From Pseudomonas vancouverensis (GTDB taxonomy: Bacteria > Pseudomonadota > Gammaproteobacteria > Pseudomonadales > Pseudomonadaceae), in the NCBI RefSeq assembly GCF_004348895.1, contig NZ_RRZK01000038.1, forward strand, positions 105,318 to 169,317: DNA of 64,000 nt, written 5' to 3'. The notes beneath the pieces were generated by a model. It worked only from the letters and a program-made list of their open reading frames with translations, did not search any database and had not been told where the DNA came from. The position numbers and the translations under genes were made by a program. Below, one piece after another: positions 43,361 through 51,534 of this stretch. Numbering within the stretch: position 1 is the stretch's first letter; each line of letters begins with the position of its first letter.

Positions 43361-44089
43361 TCAGCCCTTGAACACTTCATCCAGCAAGTTGTGCATCGAC
43401 GTGAAGGCACGGGCCGCCACCTTGGCGTCATACATCATCATCCCCGGCACATTGGCATGGGGGTCGGTGAACGAGTGGAAGGCGCCGCCGTAGCTCAGCA
43501 GTTGCCAGTCGACTCCCGCCGCATTCATCTCGTCTTCGAAAGCCGGCAGTTGCTCCTTCGGCACCAGTGGATCGGAAGCACCGTGCAGCACCAACACCTT
43601 GCCCTTGATGTTTTTCGCATCATTGACATCTGGGGTATCGAGGGTGCCATGGAACGACACAGCGGCCTTCACCGGTGCGCCGGTGCGGGCGAACTCCAGG
43701 GCACAGCAACCACCGAAGCAGAAACCGAAGGTCGCCAGTTTCGAGGTGTCCACAGCCGCTTCGCCCTGGCCTTGCAGCTGTTCGAACGCCACCTGCATGC
43801 GCTTGCGCAGCAAAGGCCGGTCGTTCTTCAGCGGCATCATCGCCGCGCCAGCCTGATCATTGTTCTGTGGGCGTACCGATTGGCCGTAGAGGTCGGCAAT
43901 CAGCACCACGTATCCCTTGGCCGCCACCGACTTGGCGATTTCCTCGGCACCGGCGCTGACGCCCATCCAGTTCGGCGCCATCAACAGGCCCGGGCGCGGG
44001 CCTTTATGGTCGGCGTCGAAAGCCAGACGGCTTTCATAGGTCTGACCATCAATCTGATAAGCGACGGAACGTACAGTGATTTGGCTCAT
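43361..44089 (-). CDS. Dienelactone hydrolase family protein
   Basis: The 242-residue alpha/beta hydrolase has the family's Cys nucleophile in FGFCFGGCCALEFA, the acid in HGASDPLVP and the His in GGAFHSFTDP. It would hydrolyse lactones or esters; the substrate is not known. AGGAG lies 6 bases before the ATG at 44089. Only the upstream htpG terminator (44121-44145) separates it from htpG. Confidence 0.9.
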   Translation of the reverse strand: MSQITVRSVAYQIDGQTYESRLAFDADHKGPRPGLLMAPNWMGVSAGAEEIAKSVAAKGYVVLIADLYGQSVRPQNNDQAGAAMMPLKNDRPLLRKRMQVAFEQLQGQGEAAVDTSKLATFGFCFGGCCALEFARTGAPVKAAVSFHGTLDTPDVNDAKNIKGKVLVLHGASDPLVPKEQLPAFEDEMNAAGVDWQLLSYGGAFHSFTDPHANVPGMMMYDAKVAARAFTSMHNLLDEVFKG

Positions 44090-44120
44090 TTCTGACTCCT
44101 GATTGGTAAACACCAGAATG

Positions 44121-44145
44121 AAAAAACCCGCCGAAGCGGGTTTTT
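44121..44145 (-). terminator. Terminator of htpG
   Basis: AAAAAACCCGC-CGAA-GCGGGTTTTT lies just past the htpG stop (44157), with T runs on both strands; it separates htpG from the dienelactone hydrolase gene. Confidence 0.88.
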
Positions 44146-44156
44146 CTGCAACACAG

Positions 44157-46061
44157 TTAAGCCGACAACTCGACCAATAGCTTGTTCAGACGGCGCACAT
44201 AGGCCGCCGGGTCCTTCAAGCTGTCGCCGGCCGCCAGGGCCGCCTGATCGAAGAGGATGTGCGACAGGTCGCCGAAGCGCTCGTCGCTCTGCTCGTTGTC
44301 GAGTTTCTCGATCAACGGGTGCGCCGGGTTGAATTCGAAGATCGGCTTCGAATCCGGCACCTTCTGCCCGCTGGCTTCGAGGATCTGGCGCATTTGCAGG
44401 CCCAGGTCTTGCTCACCGATGGCCAGGATGGCCGGCGAGTCGGTCAGACGATGGGAAACGCGCACCTCGGCAACGGATTCGCCCAGTGCCGTTTTCAGAC
44501 GCTCGACCAGACCTTCTTTGGACTTGGCGATTTCTTCCGCGGCCTTCTTGTCCTCTTCCGAGTCCAGGTTGCCCAGGTCCAGGTCACCGCGCGCCACGTC
44601 GACGAAGCTCTTGCCGTCGAACTCGCTGAGGTAGCTCATCAGCCACTCATCGATGCGATCGGTCAGCAACAGCACTTCGATGCCTTTCTTGCGGAAGACT
44701 TCCAGGTGTGGGCTGTTTTTCACTTGCGCGTAGGTTTCACCGGTCAGGTAGTAAATCTTGTCCTGACCTTCCTTGGCGCGCGCCAGGTAATCGGCCAGGC
44801 CGACAACCTGCTCACCGTCGTCACCCAGGGTCGATGCGAAACGCAGCAGACCGGCGATTTTTTCCTTGTTGGCGAAATCTTCTGCCGGGCCTTCTTTCAT
44901 GACCTGGCCGAAGTTTTTCCAGAAGCCCTTGTATTGCTCAGGCTCGTTCTTCGCCAGCTTCTCCAGCATGTCGAGAACGCGCTTGGTCAGCGCCGACTTC
45001 ATGGAGTCGATGATCGGGTCTTTCTGCAGGATTTCCCGCGATACGTTCAGCGACAGGTCGTTGGAGTCGACCACACCCTTGATGAAGCGCAGGTACAGCG
45101 GCAGGAAGGACTCGGCCTGATCCATGACAAACACGCGCTGCACGTAGAGCTTCAGGCCTTTCGGCGCTTCGCGCTGGTACAGGTCGAACGGAGCACGGGC
45201 CGGCAGGTACAACAGCGAGCTGTACTCGAGCTTGCCTTCGACCTTGTTGTGGCTCCACGACAGCGGGTTTTCGAAGTCGTGGGCGATGTGCTTGTAGAAC
45301 TCCTGGTATTCCTCGTCCTTGATTTCGGTGCGAGGACGGGTCCACAGGGCGCTGGCGCGGTTGACGGTTTCCCATTCCTGCGCAGGCTTCTCTTCGCCTT
45401 CAGCGGCTGCCACTTCTTTCGGCAACTCGATCGGCAAGGCGATGTGGTCGGAGTACTTCTTGATGATGTTGCGCAGACGCCAGCCATCGGCGAACTCGTC
45501 TTCACCGGACTTCAGGTGCAGGACGATACGGGTACCGCGCTCGGCCTTGTCGATGGTCGCGACTTCGAAATCGCCTTCGCCCTTGGACGACCAGTGCACG
45601 CCTTCGCTGGCAGCAGCACCGGCACGACGGCTGTACACGTCAACCTTGTCGGCAACGATGAATGCGGAATAGAAACCCACACCAAACTGGCCGATCAGGT
45701 GCGAATCTTTCTTCTGATCGCCGGTCAGGTGCTTCATGAAATCGGCAGTGCCGGATTTGGCGATGGTGCCCAGGTGGGTGATCGCGTCTTCGCGGCTCAT
45801 GCCGATACCGTTGTCTTCGAGGGTGACGGTTTTAGCGTCCTTGTCGAAGCTCACACGGATTTTCAGTTCGGCACCACCTTCCAGCAGCTCTGGCTTGGCC
45901 AGGGCTTCGAAACGTAATTTGTCGACAGCGTCAGAGGCGTTCGAGATCAATTCGCGAAGGAAGATTTCCTTGTTGGAATACAGCGAATGGATCATGAGGT
46001 GCAGCAGCTGCTTCACCTCGGTCTGGAAGCCCAGGGTTTCCTTTTGAGTTTCCACACTCAT
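44157..46061 (-). CDS. htpG: Molecular chaperone HtpG (Hsp90)
   Basis: The 634-residue protein matches Hsp90: GFQTEVKQLLHLMIHSLYSN, the GHKL ATPase block LRELISNASDAVDKLRFE, EDNGIGMSREDAI and QFGVGFYSAFIVADKV, followed by the middle and dimerisation domains. It refolds and stabilises client proteins under stress. The ATG at 46061 (MSVETQKETLG) gives the usual Pseudomonas length; an in-frame ATG 6 bases earlier has the better ribosome spacing. An RpoH-type promoter precedes it. Confidence 0.96.
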   Translation of the reverse strand: MSVETQKETLGFQTEVKQLLHLMIHSLYSNKEIFLRELISNASDAVDKLRFEALAKPELLEGGAELKIRVSFDKDAKTVTLEDNGIGMSREDAITHLGTIAKSGTADFMKHLTGDQKKDSHLIGQFGVGFYSAFIVADKVDVYSRRAGAAASEGVHWSSKGEGDFEVATIDKAERGTRIVLHLKSGEDEFADGWRLRNIIKKYSDHIALPIELPKEVAAAEGEEKPAQEWETVNRASALWTRPRTEIKDEEYQEFYKHIAHDFENPLSWSHNKVEGKLEYSSLLYLPARAPFDLYQREAPKGLKLYVQRVFVMDQAESFLPLYLRFIKGVVDSNDLSLNVSREILQKDPIIDSMKSALTKRVLDMLEKLAKNEPEQYKGFWKNFGQVMKEGPAEDFANKEKIAGLLRFASTLGDDGEQVVGLADYLARAKEGQDKIYYLTGETYAQVKNSPHLEVFRKKGIEVLLLTDRIDEWLMSYLSEFDGKSFVDVARGDLDLGNLDSEEDKKAAEEIAKSKEGLVERLKTALGESVAEVRVSHRLTDSPAILAIGEQDLGLQMRQILEASGQKVPDSKPIFEFNPAHPLIEKLDNEQSDERFGDLSHILFDQAALAAGDSLKDPAAYVRRLNKLLVELSA

Positions 46062-46126
46062 GGTCATCAAACTCCAATCAGATGGCATAAGCCGCGACAA
46101 AGGGTCGGCGGCGGGTTGTCCTGAGA

Positions 46127-46153
46127 GTTTGGGGCTTAGTTCAGGATTTCAAG
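46127..46153 (-). promoter_or_regulatory. RpoH (sigma-32) promoter of htpG
   Basis: On the minus strand CTTGAAA (46153-46147) matches the heat-shock -35 exactly and CCCCAAAC (46134-46127) resembles the CCCCAT-type -10, with 12 bases between. The -35 lies inside the last codons of the upstream thioesterase gene (stop at 46141). The start would be near 46119, giving a leader of about 58 bases. Confidence 0.7.
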
Positions 46154-46593
46154 GGCTCTTCGAGCTTGAAGTGAGCGCGGGCCGTGGCAATAGGTTCAGC
46201 TTCGGTGCTTTGCCAGGCGGTAATCGCTACGTTGGCCACTCGACGCCCCTGGCGCCACACCTGGCAACGCGCCCAGGTATCGCGAAATTGCCCGGCACGC
46301 AGGTAGTCCAGGGAGAAGTCGATGATCTTCGGAACTCCGGGTGAACCGGTGAACACCAGCAGATGCAGGGCAGCGGCCAGCTCCATGAACCCGGCGATCA
46401 CGCCACCATGGATCGCAGGCAGCAAAGGGTTGCCGATGTTGTCCTTGTTCGCCGGCAGTTTGAACAGCAGCTCATCGCCGACCCGCGAACATTCGACACC
46501 AATCAGTTTGGCGTAAGGAACCAGTTCCAGCAGAGGTGCGTAATCCCCTTGCTCGTGAGCCCTCTGCAACTGCTCCTTCAACGACTCGCTCAT
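46141..46593 (-). CDS. PaaI-family hotdog thioesterase (second of two)
   Basis: The 150-residue protein has a single hotdog domain with the PaaI-type HGGVIAGFMELAA motif near residues 62-74. Members hydrolyse acyl- or aryl-CoA thioesters. Its ATG overlaps the stop of the adjacent thioesterase gene as ATGA (46590-46593), so the two are translated together. Their sequences are clearly related but diverged, so a heteromer is possible. Confidence 0.85.
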   Translation of the reverse strand: MSESLKEQLQRAHEQGDYAPLLELVPYAKLIGVECSRVGDELLFKLPANKDNIGNPLLPAIHGGVIAGFMELAAALHLLVFTGSPGVPKIIDFSLDYLRAGQFRDTWARCQVWRQGRRVANVAITAWQSTEAEPIATARAHFKLEEPLKS

Positions 46594-47066
46594 TGCGCAC
46601 CTCCAGCAATCGCGCCACCGAAACCCTTGGTGCCCTTGATGCCCTTGCCCATGCGCATGAAGGTGCCCATCACATGGGCGATGGGCTGTTGAGGATCGTC
46701 CTGATAGGCAAAGCCTCGGGCAAAGATCACATCCGTGGTAACCCGGTAGCACTCGGCGAAACCATAGACATCCTTGTGCGGCTCGGCAGCGTGCATGTAG
46801 TCGATGCGCAAGTCGAGGGTCGGGCAGACTTCGAACTCCGGCAGCACGCAGAGCGTGGCCATACCACAAGCCGTGTCCATCAAAGAGGTAATGGCACCGC
46901 CATGGATCACCCCGGTTTCGGGATTGCCGACGATCTGTTGGCTATATGGCAAGACGATCGTCAGCCCTTTGTTATCGGCGCTGTGCACCCGCAGCCCGAG
47001 CACCTGACAATGCCTGAGTGCAGACAGAAATCGTGTGGCACGCTCAAAAACGGGGTTTTCAGCCAT
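46590..47066 (-). CDS. PaaI-family hotdog thioesterase (first of two)
   Basis: The 158-residue protein has the hotdog motif VIHGGAITSLMDTACGMA near residues 52-69 and a second conserved LDLRIDYMHAAEPHKDV block. It is followed, with a 4-base overlap, by the related gene at 46141-46593. The start at 47066 is chosen because the preceding in-frame start would add a hydrophobic tail unlike the family; only a weak GAGAG precedes it. Confidence 0.83.
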   Translation of the reverse strand: MAENPVFERATRFLSALRHCQVLGLRVHSADNKGLTIVLPYSQQIVGNPETGVIHGGAITSLMDTACGMATLCVLPEFEVCPTLDLRIDYMHAAEPHKDVYGFAECYRVTTDVIFARGFAYQDDPQQPIAHVMGTFMRMGKGIKGTKGFGGAIAGGAQ

Positions 47067-47163
47067 TCTGTAAAATCTCTCGTAAATGCCGGTGCAGTAC
47101 AGCAGCAATAATCGTAAAAGTTCCATCTTAGAACAAACTTATATATCTGAACGAATTGAGGAA

Positions 47164-47190
47164 CTTAAGCTGAGCGGGCGAGCTCTTAAG
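47164..47190. promoter_or_regulatory. Inverted repeat in the lipoprotein leader
   Basis: CTTAAG (47164-47169) and CTTAAG (47185-47190) flank 15 bases that themselves contain AGC/GCT symmetry. It lies about 35 bases before the lipoprotein start and may be part of a promoter or leader structure. Confidence 0.3.
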
Positions 47191-47224
47191 GCCAGTAGTT
47201 ATTTTCCATAAGGAGAAACACCCC

Positions 47225-47461
47225 ATGCGTAAGACTTTAGCTATTGCCTTGATGCTGACCGCTTCCCTCGGTCTCGCTGCCTGCGATAAAAAATCCGAGG
47301 ACAAAGCTCAAGATGCCAACAAACATGCTGAACAAGCTCAGCAAGACATGAGCAAGGCTCAGGATAAAGTGAACGACGCTGCGAAAGAAAACGCCGAAGC
47401 TGCCAAAGCTCAGGCTGAATCGAACGAAGCGGCACAAGACGAAGCTGCCAAGAAGCAATAA
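47225..47461 (+). CDS. Small Ala/Lys/Glu-rich coiled-coil lipoprotein
   Basis: The 78-residue protein has a lipobox (GLAAC, Cys20), and the mature 59 residues are nearly all Ala, Lys, Gln, Glu, Asp and Asn in a heptad-like pattern, suggesting a long single coiled coil. It resembles small envelope lipoproteins of unknown role in Pseudomonas. AAGGAGA precedes the ATG and a strong terminator follows 20 bases after the stop, as for a highly expressed short mRNA. Confidence 0.82.
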   Translation: MRKTLAIALMLTASLGLAACDKKSEDKAQDANKHAEQAQQDMSKAQDKVNDAAKENAEAAKAQAESNEAAQDEAAKKQ

Positions 47462-47480
47462 GCCTCTTCTTGCTGCAGAA

Positions 47481-47512
47481 AAAAGAAACCCGCCAAGTGC
47501 GGGTTTTCTTTT
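47481..47512. terminator. Bidirectional terminator between the lipoprotein and MAPEG genes
   Basis: AAAAGAAACCCGC-CAAGT-GCGGGTTTTCTTTT lies between convergent stops at 47461 and 47539. Confidence 0.88.
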
Positions 47513-47538
47513 GTCAGTCATTTTTCGGTAATGTCGGT

Positions 47539-47940
47539 TTAGAGCAACACCGTTCTAAATGTCGGACTAAGCATCAACAACAAAGAACAAATCAGGCCCA
47601 CCAGCCAGACCAGGCTGCGCAGCTTTGGAATATCTGCCAGGTAGAACCACAAGTAGAGAATTCGCGCGATCACAAAGATGATTGCCAGGATATCGATCAA
47701 CCATCCCTGGGTTTGCGTGGTGTGCGCCATCAACACGCCCACTGCAAAGAGGATGAAGGCCTCGATGCTGTTCTGGTGCGCCGCCAGGGCCCTCGCACCG
47801 TATCCGGTGAGTTGCGCCTGTTGCTGGCGTGGCAAGTGGTTGTTGTAACCCCCCTGCTCTTTCATGGCCTTGCCGACCGGCATCCGCGCCACATAAATCA
47901 GCAATGCACTGATAAACACACACCAGAATGGAATACTCAT
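47539..47940 (-). CDS. MAPEG-family membrane protein
   Basis: The 133-residue protein has four hydrophobic helices and MAPEG (membrane-associated eicosanoid/glutathione metabolism) features: RALAAHQNSIEAFILFAVGVL near residues 50-70 and the late RILYLWFYLADIPKLRS. Bacterial members are glutathione-linked detoxification candidates, unproven. Its ATG overlaps the stop of the DUF599 gene (TGATG at 47940), so it is coupled to it. Confidence 0.85.
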   Translation of the reverse strand: MSIPFWCVFISALLIYVARMPVGKAMKEQGGYNNHLPRQQQAQLTGYGARALAAHQNSIEAFILFAVGVLMAHTTQTQGWLIDILAIIFVIARILYLWFYLADIPKLRSLVWLVGLICSLLLMLSPTFRTVLL

Positions 47941-48677
47941 CAAGCAGCCTCCTTGATCACCTCGGGCAACGGCGCCTCTGTAGGGGTATAGACCATCACG
48001 TCGAGAACGTCGGAATGAAACTCGCGGCGATAAAGCACAAATACCACGCCGGCACTCATCAACATGAACAGCCAGGGGCTGACAAACCAGGCCAGCATGG
48101 TCATGCCGAAATAATAGGAACGCAGCCCGAAGTTGAACTGGTTGGCGGCCATGGAGATGACGCGGGCAGCCCTTAGTGCGAAAGCCTTGCGCTCGAGCTC
48201 CGAGACATGGCGCTCGCCGATCATGGGCGCCGAACCGACCAGCACGGCCGCGAAGTTGTACTGGCGCATGCACCAACTGAAGGTGAAGAACGCGTAGACG
48301 AAGACCAGCGCCAGGCACAACAGCTTGATCTCGGACATGCCCTGGGAAGCCTGTTGCACCATCGGGATATCCGCCAGTAACGACACGGCACGCTCGGAAG
48401 CGCCCAGCACGGTGAGAATACCGGCCAGGATAATTAGCGTGCTCGAAGCAAAGAATGAAGCGTTGCGCTCCAGGTTGCCGATCACACTGGCATCGGCAAT
48501 GCGGTTATCGCGCAGCAGCATGCGGCGCATCCAGTCCTCTCGGTACAAATGCAGCACACTGGCCAGACACGCCGTGTCACGGCCTTTCCACGTGGCATAA
48601 CGGGTGTAGCCACCCCAGCAGATGACAAACCAGATGGCGGCAAGAATGTGGATCAGGTTGGCTTGGATGAACGACAT
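47940..48677 (-). CDS. DUF599-family membrane protein
   Basis: The 245-residue protein has about five hydrophobic helices and the DUF599 signature block (YRRWREDWMRRMLLRDNRI-like: here LYREDWMRRMLLRDNRI) and NFGLRSYYFGM. The function is unknown. It is transcribed ahead of the MAPEG gene with a one-base overlap; the pairing suggests a joint membrane role. A terminator-like stem lies between its start and brnQ. Confidence 0.83.
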   Translation of the reverse strand: MSFIQANLIHILAAIWFVICWGGYTRYATWKGRDTACLASVLHLYREDWMRRMLLRDNRIADASVIGNLERNASFFASSTLIILAGILTVLGASERAVSLLADIPMVQQASQGMSEIKLLCLALVFVYAFFTFSWCMRQYNFAAVLVGSAPMIGERHVSELERKAFALRAARVISMAANQFNFGLRSYYFGMTMLAWFVSPWLFMLMSAGVVFVLYRREFHSDVLDVMVYTPTEAPLPEVIKEAA

Positions 48678-48805
48678 GCAGGTCCTTGTGATGTATTTGC
48701 GGATTACCCAGCCCCTGTGGGAGCGTCAATCGGCTGTTCCCACAATGGGTTTTGCAGTCCTTCGACGTTAGCGCAGAAGAAAAGACACCGCATCCCGCGC
48801 ATAAA

Positions 48806-48838
48806 AAATGCCCCGTATCGATTGATACGGGGCATTTC
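48806..48838 (-). terminator. Terminator of brnQ
   Basis: AAATGCCCCGTATC-GATT-GATACGGGGCATTT is a perfect long stem about 40 bases past the brnQ stop (48879). Confidence 0.88.
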
Positions 48839-48878
48839 TATTTTGCTTACAGGCCCGCTTGTGGCAGGCCGGCAACGC

Positions 48879-50192
48879 TTAAGCCAACGCTTCTTCGCGT
48901 TTGCCCAGCAAACGGTCGCAGACGACTGCAACGACCAGGGTCATTACGCACGGCACCAGCCAAGCCAGCCCTTGATCGCTCAGCGGCAAGTGAGCCAACT
49001 GCGCAGGCATCCAATCCGCCAGACCGGCACCCTTGAGCGCATCGATGGTGCCGAAGATGAACGACACCAGCATGACCGGGCCGAGAATACGTCCCTGCTC
49101 ATGCCAGAAATCCTTGCAGAAGCTCAAGGCCACCAGAACGATGCACGGCGGATAGATCGCGGTCAGTACCGGGATCGAAAACGCAATCAGCTTGGTCAGG
49201 CCCAGGTTGGACACCACCAGCGAGAACGCGGCCAGAATGATCACCAACGTCTTGTAGGACAGTGGCACCACACGACTGAAATACTCGGCACAGGCGCAGG
49301 TCAGGCCTACTGCGGTCACCAGACATGCCAGAGAGATCAGCACCGCAAGGAAGCCGCTGCCAAGCGAACCGAAGGTGTGTTGCACGTAGGCGTGCAGTAC
49401 CGCCGCGCCGTTGGTTGCACCCATGGCCACGTCATGGCTGCCGGAGCCAAGGCGGAACAGGCTGATGTAGACCAGTGCCAGACCCACACCGGCAATCAGG
49501 CCGGCGATGATCGCGTAACGGGTGATCAGCGCCGGCGATTCGACGCCCCGCGAGCGAATCGCGTTGACGATGACGATGCCGAACACCAGTGCACCCAGGG
49601 TATCCATGGTCAGGTAACCATTGATGAAGCCCTGGGAGAACGGTGCAGCCACATACTCAGGCGTCGCATGGCCAATGTCACCGGCCGGCAAAGCGAACGC
49701 GGCAATGCCGAGAACGGCCAGGGCGATGATCTTCAACGGCGCGAGGAAACGCCCTACGGTGTCGAGCAAACGACCCGGGTACAGCGAGATGAAGAACACC
49801 AGCAGGAAGTAAACGGAACTGTACAGGAACAGCGCCAGCGGGCTTTCGCCGGTCAGCGGCGCCAGGCCCACTTCAAAGGATACGGTCGCAGTACGCGGGG
49901 TCGCGAACAGCGGGCCCACGGCCAGGTAGCACGCAGCGGCCAGCACGCCACCAGCGATTTTACCGATCGGACTGCTCAACGCGTCCATGGCGCCGCCAAC
50001 CTTGGCCAGCGCTACCACGGTGATCACCGGCAGACCGACGGCGGTGACCAGGAAGCCCAGCGCCGCCATCCAGACATGAGGTCCGGACTGCAAACCGACG
50101 ATAGGCGGGAAGATGATGTTGCCGGCCCCGACAAACAGGGCAAACGTCATAAAACCAAGTGCCAGGATGTCCTGGCCTTTCAACACTTTCAT
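48879..50192 (-). CDS. brnQ: Branched-chain amino acid transport system carrier protein
   Basis: The 437-residue protein has 12 predicted helices and the BrnQ opening (LKGQDILALGFMTFALFVGAG, then NIIFPP). It imports leucine, isoleucine and valine with sodium (LIVCS family). The ATG at 50192 has only a weak ribosome site. It is a single gene with its own terminator, and its upstream region holds a REP-like pair. Confidence 0.93.
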   Translation of the reverse strand: MKVLKGQDILALGFMTFALFVGAGNIIFPPIVGLQSGPHVWMAALGFLVTAVGLPVITVVALAKVGGAMDALSSPIGKIAGGVLAAACYLAVGPLFATPRTATVSFEVGLAPLTGESPLALFLYSSVYFLLVFFISLYPGRLLDTVGRFLAPLKIIALAVLGIAAFALPAGDIGHATPEYVAAPFSQGFINGYLTMDTLGALVFGIVIVNAIRSRGVESPALITRYAIIAGLIAGVGLALVYISLFRLGSGSHDVAMGATNGAAVLHAYVQHTFGSLGSGFLAVLISLACLVTAVGLTCACAEYFSRVVPLSYKTLVIILAAFSLVVSNLGLTKLIAFSIPVLTAIYPPCIVLVALSFCKDFWHEQGRILGPVMLVSFIFGTIDALKGAGLADWMPAQLAHLPLSDQGLAWLVPCVMTLVVAVVCDRLLGKREEALA

Positions 50193-50427
50193 TAAGGAAA
50201 TACCACACTACTGAATCGGAATTTAGAGAGGGACTTCCCTATGGGTGAGGGAAATGCTGTCGATCCGTATAAGACCAACCCTTTAAGCGCGTTGCTGCCT
50301 TGTGGGCGCGGACGCAAAAATGGCGAGTAGCCTAACGAATTTGACCGATAAACGCACTGTTAGAGGGCGAACTATCCGATACACGACATTTCCATGTCGC
50401 ATTTACGTATCTAATTTTCCCGTATAG

Positions 50428-50571
50428 CCCTGTGGCGAGGGAGCTTGCTCCCGTTGGGCAGCGTAGCGACCCCAATCCTGAAACCGATGTTCTTCAGATA
50501 AAACGCGCTCTCCTGGGTTACGACTGCTGCGCAGCCGAGCGGGAGCAAGCTCCCTCGCCACAAAAAGCCCT
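50428..50571. repeat. Long inverted repeat of a second REP family
   Basis: GTGGCGAGGGAGCTTGCTCC (50432-50451) is mirrored by GGAGCAAGCTCCCTCGCCAC (50542-50561), with further symmetry outside (GCAGCGTAGCGACC / GCTGCGCAGCCGAG). The core GAGGGAGCTTGCTCCC differs from the GAGCAAGCTCGCTCCC family found elsewhere in the window. Confidence 0.78.
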
Positions 50572-50598
50572 GCGCACATCTCATACGCCGAAAACGAC

Positions 50599-50622
50599 AA
50601 AGGCCACCCGAAGGTGGCCTTT
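50599..50622 (-). terminator. Terminator of sucCD
   Basis: AAAGGCCACC-CGAA-GGTGGCCTTT lies about 30 bases past the sucD stop (50653). Confidence 0.88.
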
Positions 50623-50652
50623 GTTTGGTGAAGCGTCAGCTAAGCGCGAGGC

Positions 50653-51534
50653 TTACTTGACAGCCCAACCGGTCAGCTCGGCCAGGGCCTTGCCGATGTC
50701 TGCCAGCGAACGCACGGTTTTTACGCCTGCGTCTTGCAGCGCAGCGAATTTCTCGTCTGCAGTGCCTTTGCCGCCAGAGATGATTGCGCCAGCATGGCCC
50801 ATGCGCTTGCCCGGAGGAGCAGTCACACCAGCGATGTAGGAAACAACCGGCTTGGTCACGTGTGCCTTGATGTAGGCAGCCGCTTCTTCTTCAGCCGAAC
50901 CGCCGATCTCGCCGATCATCACGATCGCTTCGGTCTTCGGGTCTTCCTGGAACAGCTTCAGGATGTCGATGAAGTTCGAACCCGGGATCGGGTCACCACC
51001 GATGCCGACGCAAGTCGACTGACCGAAACCGGCGTCAGTAGTCTGCTTCACAGCTTCGTAGGTCAGGGTGCCGGAACGGGAAACGATACCGACCTTGCCT
51101 GGCAAGTGAATGTGACCTGGCATGATGCCGATCTTGCATTCGCCTGGGGTGATCACGCCTGGGCAGTTAGGGCCGATCAGGATGACACCCAGCTCGTCGC
51201 ACTTAACTTTAGCGTCCAGCATGTCCAGGGTAGGAATGCCTTCGGTGATGCAGACGATCAGCTTGATGCCGCCGAAAGCCGCTTCCAGGATCGAGTCCTT
51301 GCAGAAAGGAGCCGGAACGTAGATCACGCTGGCGGTAGCGCCAGTGGCAGCTACTGCGTCTTTAACGGTGTTGAACACTGGCAGACCCAGGTGCTCGGTG
51401 CCGCCTTTACCAGGCGTTACACCACCAACCATCTTGGTGCCGTACTCGATGGCTTGCTGGGTGTGGAAACTACCTTGCGAACCGGTAATACCCTGGCAGA
51501 TAACTTTGGTGTCTTTATTGATCAGGACGCTCAT
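50653..51534 (-). CDS. sucD: Succinyl-CoA synthetase alpha subunit
   Basis: The 293-residue protein matches SucD: LINKDTKVICQGITGSQGSF at the start, GPNCPGVITPGE, GGDPIPGSNFID and GKRMGHAGAIISGG with the phosphorylated His247. With SucC it converts succinyl-CoA to succinate, making ATP or GTP, in the TCA cycle. Its ATG overlaps the sucC stop (TAATG); it is the last gene before a terminator. Confidence 0.97.
   Translation of the reverse strand: MSVLINKDTKVICQGITGSQGSFHTQQAIEYGTKMVGGVTPGKGGTEHLGLPVFNTVKDAVAATGATASVIYVPAPFCKDSILEAAFGGIKLIVCITEGIPTLDMLDAKVKCDELGVILIGPNCPGVITPGECKIGIMPGHIHLPGKVGIVSRSGTLTYEAVKQTTDAGFGQSTCVGIGGDPIPGSNFIDILKLFQEDPKTEAIVMIGEIGGSAEEEAAAYIKAHVTKPVVSYIAGVTAPPGKRMGHAGAIISGGKGTADEKFAALQDAGVKTVRSLADIGKALAELTGWAVK

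Larger units (their letters stand above)
50193..50652. other. 460-bp gap between brnQ and sucD
   Basis: Contents: about 230 bases of probable brnQ promoter and leader (50193-50427) in which I see no gene, an inverted repeat pair at 50428-50571, and the sucCD terminator at 50599-50622. Confidence 0.6.

Noticed and set aside
44259..45917. Long plus-strand frame across htpG
   Set aside because: It is an antisense shadow of htpG, with composition rich in Gln/Val/Leu and no recognisable domain.
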